From positions 1 to 64,000 of the forward strand of contig JBPOEZ010000005.1 in NCBI GenBank assembly GCA_051252005.1: a stretch of DNA of 64,000 bases, in the 5' to 3' direction. The position numbers and the translations under genes were made by a program. This stretch comes from JACOMS01 sp051252005 (GTDB lineage Bacteria; Pseudomonadota; Alphaproteobacteria; Caulobacterales; Maricaulaceae). This document shows positions 53,021-62,861 of this stretch, one piece after another. A model generated the notes under the pieces. That model saw only the letters and a list, made by a program, of their open reading frames with translations, did no database searches and had not been told where the DNA came from. Each line of letters opens with the position of its first letter. Position 1 is the stretch's first letter.

Positions 53021-54983
53021 ATTCACTTTCGCCTAGATTTTTATGCAGGAAGTCATCAAGGGCTTCAAACAATATAAGCCGGTTCTGTCCGTCAAGGACG
53101 CTATGGTCTGCGCCTTCGAGTTTGATCGCGATGAGGCCTTTGTTCTTTTTCAGTGCTGACTTCATGGTTTCGAAATGATTGTAATGAACGTTCACATCCA
53201 TCGTGCCGTGGGCCAGAAAAACAGGGATGGAAATTTCGTCTGCGCGCTTGGCGGGTGAATTGTCTTTCATTTCGCTGCTGCTATCGAAGCCTTGTTTGAA
53301 CATATAATCTGCGACGCGGTCGCCGAACCTATATTTTTCTAAATCTTCTTTCAGGTCGCCGAGGTCAGTGACGCCGGCAATAGAGACGGCGCATTTATAC
53401 ATGTCCGAATGTTTGACCGCTCCCATAAGGGCCGCGTAGCCGCCGTAGGACCAACCCATAATGCAGACACGGTTTTTATCGGCATAGCCTTTCTCGATGA
53501 GCCATTTTGTGCCGTCTGTGACGTCTTCCTGCATGACTGTCCAGCTCTTGCGGCCAGCGTCTTTAAAGGCCTTTCCGTAACCTGCAGATCCGCGAAAGTT
53601 CATTTGCAGGACGCCGTAACCCCGGGATGCGAGTAACTGCGCGAGATAATCAAAAGAGAGGGTGTCCCGCCCGTAAGGCCCGCCGTGTGGCAGGATAATA
53701 AAAGGAAGATTGTCTATTTTTCCATCGGCGAGAGCCTTTTGCGGTAGGGTGACATAGGCGGGAATTTTCTCGCCGTCTCTGGCCGTATAGGTCACAGGCT
53801 GAACATGGGCATGATCAACACCACTAAGCTTAGGATAATCTGAACCTAAATTAGCCCAAGTGCCTTTATCAACATCAAAGAGGATAAGGCTCGCCGGAGC
53901 GTCAGGAGCGTGGGCTTTTAAAACAACCTTTTTGCCGTCAGGCGTTTCGTCGATAAAACGGACCGTATAGCCTTCAAGAGCGGCCTTTATTTTATCCATT
54001 CTGGTCTTGGCCGCATCCTCAAAGAACACCGTCTCTGGGACGTCCGCAATATATTCTGCGCCGACAACGCGTTTGCCGTCTGCGGATAATATAATGTCGG
54101 AGACGTCATATGTCTCGTGCTGGAAAAGCTTCGCTGTGTAGCGTTCCTGCGTGAGATCATAAATGAACAAGCCGAGCGTTGTTTTGCCGTCACGGCGGGC
54201 AACGATCATTTCTTGCGGGTTCTCCATAAAACCCATAACGATGTCGCTCGCGTCAAGGTCATTGAGCTCTTTGCTCGATTTCCAATCTCCGGACACGGCG
54301 TTTTTAACGCTCATAACATAACTATCGCCAATTTCCGCGCGGCCATCGCCAACTCTCACGTCGCCAGTTAAATCCGTAACCCAGCTTTGTATGCTATTGC
54401 CGCCGCCTCTGACCTGTTTGTAAGTGCCCGTTTTGACATTGACTCTCTGAACATCAGGCGCGAAGGCATTCGTATCGGAAAAGGCCATCAAAATATGCTT
54501 CGGGTCATCCATTAAAAAGTCGACGACAACATTATTAAATTGCCGCGCCCCGACTATATCGGACCCGATTCGGCTGTTTTCGCGCCGTGTTCTGGGCGGC
54601 TTTATCAGGATATCGACATCTTTCATGTCGGAGGACATGGTATAGATGAACCCCGTATTGACGATGGTGTTTTGGATATACTGCGTCGTTCCGACGCTGA
54701 GAAGCAATCGATCATTGCTGACCCATTTTATCCATTGCGGCCTGACGCCTTTACCAATGGCAGTGGCTCTCATGGTCTTATCGCCTTTGCCGGAAACGTC
54801 GACCACACGCACGATGTAAGCCCCGTCATTTTCGAGTACGACAGCAATATCTTGGCCGTTAGGAGAAATCGCGGCGTCCCATACTGCAGGGAGCTGCGCG
54901 TAAGCCTCAACGGGCGGCGAGGCGGCGAAAGCCGTTGATAACCCGACAAAAATAAACGCAATGATACCCACAATAAACCGCAA
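53010..54983 (-). CDS. S9 family prolyl oligopeptidase-like peptidase, paralogue, 657 aa
   Basis: Same architecture as its downstream neighbour: signal peptide to about residue 21 (STAFAASP), propeller, and catalytic domain with Ser in MGWSYGGYA (about 512), Asp in AHGTMDVNVH (about 596) and His in EGADHSV (about 627). Both proteins share LPAVWDAAISP-type openings and HGGPYGRDTLSFDYL, so the pair arose by tandem duplication. The 3' end overlaps the start of the other gene, so both are made from one mRNA. Confidence 0.93.
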   Translation of the reverse strand: MRFIVGIIAFIFVGLSTAFAASPPVEAYAQLPAVWDAAISPNGQDIAVVLENDGAYIVRVVDVSGKGDKTMRATAIGKGVRPQWIKWVSNDRLLLSVGTTQYIQNTIVNTGFIYTMSSDMKDVDILIKPPRTRRENSRIGSDIVGARQFNNVVVDFLMDDPKHILMAFSDTNAFAPDVQRVNVKTGTYKQVRGGGNSIQSWVTDLTGDVRVGDGRAEIGDSYVMSVKNAVSGDWKSSKELNDLDASDIVMGFMENPQEMIVARRDGKTTLGLFIYDLTQERYTAKLFQHETYDVSDIILSADGKRVVGAEYIADVPETVFFEDAAKTRMDKIKAALEGYTVRFIDETPDGKKVVLKAHAPDAPASLILFDVDKGTWANLGSDYPKLSGVDHAHVQPVTYTARDGEKIPAYVTLPQKALADGKIDNLPFIILPHGGPYGRDTLSFDYLAQLLASRGYGVLQMNFRGSAGYGKAFKDAGRKSWTVMQEDVTDGTKWLIEKGYADKNRVCIMGWSYGGYAALMGAVKHSDMYKCAVSIAGVTDLGDLKEDLEKYRFGDRVADYMFKQGFDSSSEMKDNSPAKRADEISIPVFLAHGTMDVNVHYNHFETMKSALKKNKGLIAIKLEGADHSVLDGQNRLILFEALDDFLHKNLGESEYAP

Positions 54984-55049
54984 AAAATCCTCCTCAGAAT
55001 GTTGTCGCTTTATATATCCCTACTTGGCCTGACAAGGCCGCGGAAGACC

Positions 55050-56063
55050 TTAAAGGGTAAAATGTTTGGATAAGCGCAGGCCTTGGGCCTGATAGTGGGA
55101 GCCGTTTTCGCCGTAAAGCGAACGCGGGATGCTGCACATAGGTTCGAAGACCAGCTTGGCCACAGGTTGTCCGTGGCGAAGGAGGAAGGGAACATCCCGT
55201 CCTCGCACTTCGAGAACCGCGCGTGAACCCGCGCCTCCGGCCTTTTTCATCCCAAATCCCGGGTCAAAAAATCCAGCATAATGCGCGCGAAATTCGCCGA
55301 TTTCAGGCGCGATGGGGGCCATTTCTGCGGCTTGGTCTTGGGGGATTATCACGGCCTCTTTGGAGGCGAGGATGTAAAACTCGTCGGGGTCAAGAACGAT
55401 AGTCCCGTCTGGGGCCGAGAGCGGCTCCCAATAATCTCGGGCATTGTGCGCGCCGACGCCGCTCATATCCACAAGGCCAGAATGCCGTCTTGCACGCCAT
55501 CCGATGACGCCTGAGCTGTCTACGCCTTTAAGGTCAATACTGACCGTTTGCGTGCCGAGGGTTTCAATCTCTCCGCGCCGGAACCGGATTTGCACGAGTC
55601 TATCGCCGGGGCGGACCAGAACGGAAAATGTACGGGGCGCAATCTCGACATAAAGCGGACCTGAATATCCTGCGGGGACGCCGTCAAAGCGTGTGGCTCC
55701 GTCGCAAATCACGCGGGTAAAAACATCAAGCCGTCCCGTAGAGCTTTTCGGATTGGCCGCTGCGGACAGGCTCGGGTCAAGGTTTAAAGCTTCTTCTAGA
55801 GGCACAAGATAAACGCAGCCGGTCTCTAAAACAGCGCCGCTTGTGAGGTCGATTTTGTGCATCACGACATCGCTAAGGCAATCCGCGACCGTGCGGCCCG
55901 TGCCCGGCAGAAAGCTGGCTCTGAGACGATAGGCCGTGAGGCCAAGGCGCAGATCAAGACTGGCCGGCTGCACTTGTCCTTTATCAAGGGGGAGGCGCGG
56001 CTGGATTTGATCGTCTTTCGCCAAGGCGAGAATATCAGTTTCCGGTAAAATTCCGTTTTGCAT
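55050..56063 (-). CDS. dcd: 2'-deoxycytidine 5'-triphosphate deaminase (long form), 337 aa
   Basis: Turns dCTP into dUTP for thymidylate synthesis. Begins QPASLDLRLG as in Dcd, and the second half has a second trimeric dUTPase-like beta unit ending HYQAQGLRLSKHF. At about 337 residues it is roughly twice the E. coli enzyme, the long form seen in alphaproteobacteria. The active-site ESGVIGW-like stretch appears as SGVIGWRARRH. No partner gene; divergent from apaG. Confidence 0.85.
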   Translation of the reverse strand: MQNGILPETDILALAKDDQIQPRLPLDKGQVQPASLDLRLGLTAYRLRASFLPGTGRTVADCLSDVVMHKIDLTSGAVLETGCVYLVPLEEALNLDPSLSAAANPKSSTGRLDVFTRVICDGATRFDGVPAGYSGPLYVEIAPRTFSVLVRPGDRLVQIRFRRGEIETLGTQTVSIDLKGVDSSGVIGWRARRHSGLVDMSGVGAHNARDYWEPLSAPDGTIVLDPDEFYILASKEAVIIPQDQAAEMAPIAPEIGEFRAHYAGFFDPGFGMKKAGGAGSRAVLEVRGRDVPFLLRHGQPVAKLVFEPMCSIPRSLYGENGSHYQAQGLRLSKHFTL

Positions 56064-56214
56064 GGCTTATCCCCTAGCACAGCCTTCGCCTGTGGCAAGA
56101 ATGTCCTGCATTTTTATCATCCCTACTGGATAAGGCGCTTGCGCAAGTCAGAAAAACCATAGAATAAGGATGAACAAGCCGGACTGACTTGAAGAGAGAG
56201 ACAAGGCGACCGCT

Positions 56215-56616
56215 ATGACTGCACTATATGAGCAAAAAACAAAAGATGTGATCGTCCGCGTTGAGCCGGATTATCTGCATGAACAATCCTCACCCGCAGA
56301 CGATCGTTTCATTTGGGCCTATACGGTTGAGATCGAAAATCAAACCAAGACCGACCTTCAAGTAGTTGAGCGCTTTTGGAAAATCGCCGATAGCCGAGGA
56401 CAAGTCCAAGAAGTTCGCGGCGCAGGCGTTGTCGGCGAGCAGCCCGTTTTAAAACCGGGTGAAGTCTTTCGCTATACGTCCGGCGCGCCGCTAACGGCTC
56501 CGTCCGGTATGATGCTTGGCAATTATTACATGCAGACACCAGAGGGTGACCGCTTCGAAGTGGAAATTCCAACGTTCCTACTTGATAGCCCGCATGAGCC
56601 TCTAACGCTTAACTAA
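56215..56616 (+). CDS. apaG: ApaG protein, 133 aa
   Basis: Small beta-sandwich protein linked to Co2+/Mg2+ tolerance and diadenosine tetraphosphate in enterobacteria; exact function uncertain. Signature: FIWAYTVEIENQT, ERFWKIADSRGQVQEVRG, VVGEQPVLKPGEVFRYTSG and MLGNYYMQ. Full length. GAGAGAC before ATG 56215. Single gene, convergent with carA. Confidence 0.95.
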   Translation: MTALYEQKTKDVIVRVEPDYLHEQSSPADDRFIWAYTVEIENQTKTDLQVVERFWKIADSRGQVQEVRGAGVVGEQPVLKPGEVFRYTSGAPLTAPSGMMLGNYYMQTPEGDRFEVEIPTFLLDSPHEPLTLN

Positions 56617-56665
56617 GCGTTTTCACTCAGGCTTTTTTTGAGGCGCTCTGTTTAGAGCGCCCAAA

Positions 56666-57823
56666 TTAAAGCGCTTGGGCAAATCTTTCGAACAGATAGA
56701 AACTATCTTGCGGGCCAGGGCTGGCTTCGGGGTGATGCTGGACGGAAAAGACCGGCTTGCCCTTTACGCGCAGGCCGCAATTCGTGCCGTCAAACAAGGA
56801 CACATGTGTCTCTTCGCACGTATCGGGAAGGCTCGCGCTATCAACCGCGAAGCCGTGGTTCATGGATACGATTTCAACCTTATTTGTCGTGTGATCCTTC
56901 ACAGGATGGTTGGCGCCGTGATGACCTTGTTCCATTTTCAGGGTCTTCGCGCCAAGCGCTAAGGCGAGCATTTGGTGACCTAAACAAATCCCGAGCATGG
57001 GCACATTGGCCTCGAGCAGGCTTTGAATAATGGGAATTGCGTATTCTCCTGTGGCTTCGGGATCGCCAGGGCCATTAGAAAGCACAACGCCGTCAGGCTT
57101 GAGCGCCAATATATCATTCGCAGAGGTGGTCGCCGGAACGACAGTCACTTTGAGCCCTTGCGAGGTCAGGTTACGCAAAATATTGCGCTTAACGCCGTAG
57201 TCAATGACGACGATCTTCTTGATACCGTCTTGGTCGCTATAACCCTCTGGCCAGACCCAGCGAGCTTGTTTCCAATCAAATGTCGTGTGCGTGTGAACTT
57301 CTTTTGCAAGGTCAGCCCCTAATAGACCGTTCCACCCGCGCGCCGCAGCTTTCAGGGCGTCGAGATCAAAATTACCTTTTGGATCATGGGCGATCACGGC
57401 GTTGGGCATACCATTCTCGCGAATGTAAGCGGTTAGCGCGCGTGTATCGACGCCGGATAATCCAATAATTCTCCGTTCGGCGAGCCAGTCATGCAAATGC
57501 GATTCAGCGCGCCAGCTAGACGGCGGCGTAACAGACGCTTTAAAGATTGCACCCCGCGCGGCGAGTTGCGCGCGATCAGTCGAGGCTTCCTCGTCATCGG
57601 CGTTAGTGCCGGTGTTGCCGATATGAGGGAATGTGAAGCAAATTAGCTGCGAAGCATAAGATGGGTCAGTCAGGATCTCTTGATAACCCGTCATAGCCGT
57701 ATTGAAACAGACCTCGCCAACGGCCTGACCCACATGGCCGCACCCATCGCCGTAAAATATTTGACCGTCAGCCAGAACAAGGATGGCTGTGGGAAGGTCT
57801 TGCCTTTCACCATACATAGGCAT
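56666..57823 (-). CDS. carA: Carbamoyl-phosphate synthase small subunit, 385 aa
   Basis: Glutaminase subunit that feeds ammonia to CarB for arginine and pyrimidine synthesis. The N-terminal domain has LADGQIFYGDG and FNTAMTGYQEILTDPSY; the class I amidotransferase domain has Cys in LGICLGHQML and His/Glu in QHHPEASPG. ATG 57823 has GGAG 6 bases upstream and gives the usual N-terminus; the frame is open to 57898 without a site. carB is not adjacent. Divergent from yqeY. Confidence 0.96.
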   Translation of the reverse strand: MPMYGERQDLPTAILVLADGQIFYGDGCGHVGQAVGEVCFNTAMTGYQEILTDPSYASQLICFTFPHIGNTGTNADDEEASTDRAQLAARGAIFKASVTPPSSWRAESHLHDWLAERRIIGLSGVDTRALTAYIRENGMPNAVIAHDPKGNFDLDALKAAARGWNGLLGADLAKEVHTHTTFDWKQARWVWPEGYSDQDGIKKIVVIDYGVKRNILRNLTSQGLKVTVVPATTSANDILALKPDGVVLSNGPGDPEATGEYAIPIIQSLLEANVPMLGICLGHQMLALALGAKTLKMEQGHHGANHPVKDHTTNKVEIVSMNHGFAVDSASLPDTCEETHVSLFDGTNCGLRVKGKPVFSVQHHPEASPGPQDSFYLFERFAQAL

Positions 57824-57991
57824 AAGAGGCTCCGCTTTCTCGTAAAGTTCGCCCTTTTTAGAGCGGCGCGGCGCGGACGCAAGGGGCAATTCATGCACAG
57901 AGCATTTTTTGCAGGTACAGAGGCCCTATTGTAAGCGCGAGAACCTTGTGAGACTATAAAACATGGCGAAAGTCATGGGTAAGGACATAAA

Positions 57992-58453
57992 ATGGCACTG
58001 AGACAAGAACTATCTGACAGCGTTAAAACCGCTATGAAGGCGAAAGACAAACTTCGCGTGTCAACATTGCGGCTTGTGAACGCCGCGATTAAAGACCGCG
58101 ATATTGCGGCGCGGTCATCTGATCGCTGCGGCGGTATTGATGATTCTGAAATTTTGTCGCTTTTGGCAAAAATGGTGAAGCAGCGCGAAGAAAGCGCCAA
58201 GACTTACGAGGACAATGCGCGTCCCGAACTTGCCGAGCGTGAGCGAGCCGAGATGGGCATAATGCGCGAGTTTATGCCTCAGCCTCTTAGCCAAGACGAA
58301 GTTAAGGTGGCGGTGCAATCCATCATCGACGATATGGACGCGACGTGCCTCAAAGATATGGGCAAAATCATGGCCCGCCTCAAGACAGATTATTCAGGCC
58401 GCGTTGATATGGGTAAGGCCGGCGCGATCGTTAAAGGGCACCTTTGTAGCTAA
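57992..58453 (+). CDS. GatB/YqeY domain protein, 153 aa
   Basis: Helical protein resembling the C-terminal tail domain of GatB. Features: KDKLRVSTLRLVNAAIKD, LAKMVKQREESAKTYED and the end DMGKIMARLKTDYSGRVDMGKAGAIVKGHL. Proposed to bind tRNA; function unsettled. Two hairpins lie in the 101-bp gap before the next gene. Confidence 0.92.
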   Translation: MALRQELSDSVKTAMKAKDKLRVSTLRLVNAAIKDRDIAARSSDRCGGIDDSEILSLLAKMVKQREESAKTYEDNARPELAERERAEMGIMREFMPQPLSQDEVKVAVQSIIDDMDATCLKDMGKIMARLKTDYSGRVDMGKAGAIVKGHLCS

Positions 58454-58521
58454 GACCGTCTCTGCCTTTACAGGCAAAGACGCACACACACTTATTGCAC
58501 ATAGACTTAGCAGCCTTTATC

Positions 58522-58552
58522 AGGCACTTTCGACGCGAACGCGAAAGTGCCT
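58522..58552 (+). promoter_or_regulatory. Stable hairpin abutting the AmpG-like start codon
   Basis: An 11-bp perfect stem (AGGCACTTTCG with CGAAAGTGCCT), 9-base loop, ending 2 bases before ATG 58555. No T-run follows, so it is not a typical terminator; it would fold over the ribosome-binding region. A weaker hairpin lies at 58456-58479. Confidence 0.6.
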
Positions 58553-58554
58553 CT

Positions 58555-60084
58555 ATGTCCACACTCCTAACTAAGCTCGATGATTTTTTCATGGTGTCTA
58601 AAATTGCGGGAAGCCGCAAAATGGCGGCCATGTTGGCGCTCGGCTTTAGTGCAGGGCTGCCGATCATGTTGGTTTATGGGACGTTGTCCGCGTGGCTTCG
58701 GGAAGCGGACGTCAGCCGAACAGAGATTGGGTTTTTTGTCTGGGTCGGCTTTGCTTATTCGTTAAAGTTTTTGTGGGCGCCGGTTATTGACCGTGTGCGT
58801 ATTCCCATTCTGGCCAGCTGGATCGGTAATCGTCTGTCATGGACGCTTTTAGCGATTCTCTTTGTGACGGGGGCCTTGACGGCGATGGGCTTTCAAGACC
58901 CTTCGAAAAGTCTTTCGGGCGTCGCGATTTGCGCGGTTTTAATCGCGTTCGGGTCGGCCACGCTTGATATTTGCGTCGATGCTTGGCGGGTTGATGCGGG
59001 CGATAATGAAGAACAAGCCACGCTCGCCGCCATATATCAACTCGGTTATCGCTTGGGTATGGTCTTGGCCGTGTCTGGCGTGTTGTGGGTGGCAGAGATA
59101 ACGTCATGGCCTGTGGCTTACTGGACCGTAGCTGGTATTGCTCTTATCGGCGGCGCAACGCCGTTCTGGGCTAGCCGAAAGATAGAATCAAAAGACCAAT
59201 TCATATCAGGGTGGAAGCCGCTTCTTATATTCGCAGGCTCGCTTAGCATTATCATTTTTGCGGGCTGGCCAAATAGTCCTGTGCGGCGCGGCCTCTCAGC
59301 GTTTGCTGGGCAATACACAAACCTTGGTGATAACACCCAGATATTATTGCCGCTTATTACGGGCTTGATCATCCTCTCCATTCCGTTTGTCTTTGCGGCT
59401 TTTTTGCTGACGGCAGGCCAGAAGATGCTCAGATCCGATGCGCTCTACGAAGTGCCTATTGTCGGTGATTATTCGGATGTTGTTCGGCGATTTGGATGGC
59501 TGACGCTACTGATTTTGCTGATTATCCTGACCTACCGGATTAGCGATTATACGATGGGGGTCATGGCGATGCCTCTCTATATTGATCTCGGTTACGCCAA
59601 AGATACGATAGGACAGGTTAAAGGCCTGTTCGGAATTTCTGTCATGATTTTCGGCGCGTTTCTCGGCGGGTGGTCGGCCCTTCGGTATGGCCTTGCGAAA
59701 TCTCTTATTGTCGGAGCTATCCTGACGATTTTCACGAATATGGCGTTTGCATGGCTTGCCTCGACGACAACGGCCTATGCTGCCTATTTATTTGTAACCA
59801 TTGGCGCGGATAATTTAGCGGGGGGCTATGCAGGCTCAGTCTTCATCGCCTTTATGTCGACGCTGACGAACCGGAAATTCACCGCCTCGCAATATGCTTT
59901 GTTTAGCTCGCTCTATGCCTTTAGCGGCAAGTTTTTAGCAGGCTTTTCAGGCATTCTCGCCGATGCGATTGAGTATGAGAAATTCTTCTTAGTCACGGCT
60001 CTCTTTGGGATCCCGGCTCTGATCGGCGTGATTATCGCGTGGCGGGTCAACCTGATTCCGGCCGAGACCCCAGATAGCGACTAA
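58555..60084 (+). CDS. AmpG-like MFS permease, 509 aa
   Basis: Polytopic major facilitator. The opening matches AmpG muropeptide permeases: ALGFSAGLPIMLVYGTLSAWLREADVSRTEIGFF, then SLKFLWAPVIDRVRIP. About 12 to 14 helices. AmpG imports anhydromuropeptides for cell-wall recycling. ATG 58555 gives the usual start although it has no free ribosome site, being next to a hairpin; a TTG-initiated frame from 58495 is possible. No beta-lactamase or ampD gene nearby. Confidence 0.87.
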   Translation: MSTLLTKLDDFFMVSKIAGSRKMAAMLALGFSAGLPIMLVYGTLSAWLREADVSRTEIGFFVWVGFAYSLKFLWAPVIDRVRIPILASWIGNRLSWTLLAILFVTGALTAMGFQDPSKSLSGVAICAVLIAFGSATLDICVDAWRVDAGDNEEQATLAAIYQLGYRLGMVLAVSGVLWVAEITSWPVAYWTVAGIALIGGATPFWASRKIESKDQFISGWKPLLIFAGSLSIIIFAGWPNSPVRRGLSAFAGQYTNLGDNTQILLPLITGLIILSIPFVFAAFLLTAGQKMLRSDALYEVPIVGDYSDVVRRFGWLTLLILLIILTYRISDYTMGVMAMPLYIDLGYAKDTIGQVKGLFGISVMIFGAFLGGWSALRYGLAKSLIVGAILTIFTNMAFAWLASTTTAYAAYLFVTIGADNLAGGYAGSVFIAFMSTLTNRKFTASQYALFSSLYAFSGKFLAGFSGILADAIEYEKFFLVTALFGIPALIGVIIAWRVNLIPAETPDSD

Positions 60085-60167
60085 CGTTGCATCATCCGTT
60101 GTAAAATTCGAGACCAAAAGAGTCTTAGGTCTTGCACCTTTTACCCAGATGCGCGAGTTTCCCGCGC

Positions 60168-62861
60168 ATGAATGCCCCCGCTAAAACATCTGCAAAAGCA
60201 AGCAAAGTTACGCCTATGATGGCGCAATTTTTGACCATCAAAGAACAGGCAGGCGCAGAAGCCTTGCTGTTTTACCGTATGGGTGATTTTTACGAGCTTT
60301 TTTTTGATGATGCGGTGCGCGCTGCGGCGGCGCTCGATATTGCCTTGACCAAGCGCGGGAAGCATGACGGAGTCGATATCCCAATGTGCGGCGTACCTGT
60401 TCACGCAGCGGAAACCTATTTGCAGCGCCTCATAAAAAAGGGCTTTCGGGTCGCGGTTTGCGAGCAAACGGAAAGCCCCGCCGAAGCGAAAAAACGCGGC
60501 TATAAGTCCGTCGTCAACCGCGAGATTGTCCGCGTCGTTACTCCTGGGACTTTAACCGAAGACGCGCTCCTCGATGCGCGCGGCGCGAATTATATCCTCA
60601 GTCTCTTTCGCTCGCATGCGGGTGATTTTGCTCTGGCGTGGGCAGATGTGTCTGACGGCTCATTTCAGGTCTGCGATGTGGACGCCTCGCGGATCGCCGG
60701 AGAAGTCACAGCGCTTTCACCGAGAGAGCTATTGTTACCCGAATCCGTATATCAAACTCCTGAGTTCATGGAAAACTTGGGCATTGACGCGGCGGCTTTA
60801 ACGCCGCTTCCGTCGACAAAATTTGACGCCCGTAATAATGAGCGCCGCTTAATGGCTGCGTTTGATGTGAGCAGTCTTGACGGGTTCGGCGCATTTTCGA
60901 AATCTGAAATTGCCGCCGCCGGCGCGCTTGTTGATTATCTCGAGCTTACGCAAGCGGGAAATCCGGTACGGCTATCGCCGCCCGCAAGACGCGTCAGTTC
61001 GGGCTTTATGTCAATCGATCCTGCGACGCGGGCTAGCCTTGAAATTGACCGCACGCAACAGGGCGCGCGGCAAGGCTCTTTGCTTTCTGTTGTCGATAAA
61101 ACCGTGACAGGGCCTGGGGCGCGGCTTCTGGCTAATTATCTGGCTCGTCCGCTTTTGGACGTCGAAGCGATCAATGACCGCCTGGATGCGGTGTCATATT
61201 TTACGCAGGAAACAGACCTCAAAGGCTCTCTGCGGGCTGGCCTGAAACAAGTCGGCGATGTGGCCCGATCGGTTAGCCGCTTGGTTTTAGGGCGAGGCGG
61301 CCCGCGCGATATGCTCGCGATCAGCACAGCGCTTAAGACGGGCGAACAAATGTGCGCGCTGTTTGCCGCAAAGAAAGATGTTCCGAAAAGTGTGACCGGA
61401 GCGCTTGGCGCGATAAGCCTCACAGGAAAGCCGGAGCTAGGCACATTAATTCAAGATATGAGCAAAGCTTTCCTCCCTGATGTTCCGATGATGACCCGCG
61501 ACGGCGGGTTCGTTGCGCCGGGGTGGGCGCCTGAACTGGACGAGCTTAAAAAGCTAAGAGATGATAGCCGCCGGATCGTGGCGGGATTGCAGGCCGATTA
61601 CGCCAAGCTCTCCGGCGTCTCGACGCTTAAAGTTAAACACAACAATGTTCTCGGATACTTCATAGAAGTAACGCCAAAACATGCCGACGTTATGTTGACG
61701 CGCGAAGGCGATAATCCTTTTATTCATAGGCAGACCTTGGTCAGCGGCGTGCGATTTACCACGACAGAACTTGCGGATCTTGACGCGCGTATTTCCGGCG
61801 CGGCGGATAAAGCTATTGCTCTCGAAATTTCTATTTTTGAAAGCTTTACAGCGCGGGTGAGCGCTTTGGCGGAACCCATAAGACAGGCCGCGTACGGCTT
61901 TGCGCAGCTCGATGTGCAAACGGCGCTCGCGCACTGGGCGGAGGCCAGCGGATCGGTTCGTCCTGTGATTGACGATACGGCAGATCTTGAAATTATAGGC
62001 GGGAGGCATCCTGTTGTTGAAGCCGCGCTAAAACAGGCTGGTAACGCAAACTTTACGGCCAATAATTGCCGCTTGGACGGCGCAGGCGCGGCGGCTTCGC
62101 GGCTGACATTAATTACGGGGCCAAACATGGCCGGTAAATCGACCTATCTTCGCCAAAATGCGCTTATGTTTATTCTGGCCCAAGCGGGTAGTTTCGTCCC
62201 CGCCCAGAGCGCGCATATCGGCGTGGCGGATAGTCTGTTTTCAAGGGTTGGCGCGTCAGATGATCTCTCGCGCGGACGGTCTACATTTATGACGGAAATG
62301 ATCGAAACAGCGGCGATCCTCAATCAGGCAGGGCCGCGTAGCTTTGTTATTTTGGACGAAATAGGACGAGGCACAGCGACATTTGACGGCTTGTCTATTG
62401 CGTGGGCCACCGTAGAGCATCTGCACGAGATTAATCATTCTCGGGCCTTATTTGCAACGCATTATCATGAGTTAACAGACCTTGCCGAAGATTTACCTGC
62501 GGCGTCCAATGCGTGCCTACGCGCCAAAGAGTGGGACGGAGATTTGATTTTCTTGCATGATGTTAAGCCCGGCGCAGCGGATAAATCTTACGGCGTACAA
62601 GTGGCCCGTCTTGCGGGCCTTCCGCCTCAAGCTGTGGCGCGCGCGCGCGAAGTTTTAACGCGGCTTGAAGGTAATCATGATCAGTCCCAAGACGCGCTCG
62701 GCGGATTGCCTCTCTTTACCGCCGCGCCGGCTCCGGCCCCTGCGCCGCCATCGGAGATTGAAACTGCGATTGCGAGCGTCGATATAGACGACCTTTCACC
62801 GCGCGCTGCTCTTGATTTAATTTATGACCTTAAAGCCAAAATAAACGGGAAAAAACTCTAA
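60168..62861 (+). CDS. mutS: DNA mismatch repair protein MutS, 897 aa
   Basis: Recognises mismatches and starts repair. The N-terminal mismatch-binding motif is FYRMGDFYELFFDDA (Phe-x-Glu type), the ATPase has Walker A TGPNMAGKSTYLRQ, Walker B FVILDEIGRGTATFDG and the C-terminal helix-turn-helix LSPRAALDLIYDLKAK. ATG 60168 begins just before the conserved region; weak ribosome site. The stop codon overlaps the glnD start by one base (TAATG). Confidence 0.97.
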   Translation: MNAPAKTSAKASKVTPMMAQFLTIKEQAGAEALLFYRMGDFYELFFDDAVRAAAALDIALTKRGKHDGVDIPMCGVPVHAAETYLQRLIKKGFRVAVCEQTESPAEAKKRGYKSVVNREIVRVVTPGTLTEDALLDARGANYILSLFRSHAGDFALAWADVSDGSFQVCDVDASRIAGEVTALSPRELLLPESVYQTPEFMENLGIDAAALTPLPSTKFDARNNERRLMAAFDVSSLDGFGAFSKSEIAAAGALVDYLELTQAGNPVRLSPPARRVSSGFMSIDPATRASLEIDRTQQGARQGSLLSVVDKTVTGPGARLLANYLARPLLDVEAINDRLDAVSYFTQETDLKGSLRAGLKQVGDVARSVSRLVLGRGGPRDMLAISTALKTGEQMCALFAAKKDVPKSVTGALGAISLTGKPELGTLIQDMSKAFLPDVPMMTRDGGFVAPGWAPELDELKKLRDDSRRIVAGLQADYAKLSGVSTLKVKHNNVLGYFIEVTPKHADVMLTREGDNPFIHRQTLVSGVRFTTTELADLDARISGAADKAIALEISIFESFTARVSALAEPIRQAAYGFAQLDVQTALAHWAEASGSVRPVIDDTADLEIIGGRHPVVEAALKQAGNANFTANNCRLDGAGAAASRLTLITGPNMAGKSTYLRQNALMFILAQAGSFVPAQSAHIGVADSLFSRVGASDDLSRGRSTFMTEMIETAAILNQAGPRSFVILDEIGRGTATFDGLSIAWATVEHLHEINHSRALFATHYHELTDLAEDLPAASNACLRAKEWDGDLIFLHDVKPGAADKSYGVQVARLAGLPPQAVARAREVLTRLEGNHDQSQDALGGLPLFTAAPAPAPAPPSEIETAIASVDIDDLSPRAALDLIYDLKAKINGKKL

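Noticed and set aside
56642..56661. Hairpin GGCGCTCT/AGAGCGCC between apaG and carA as a terminator
   Set aside because: The T-run lies 5' of the stem on the plus strand and there is an A-run, not a T-run, after it on the minus strand. It may still slow RNA polymerase, but it is not a canonical terminator.
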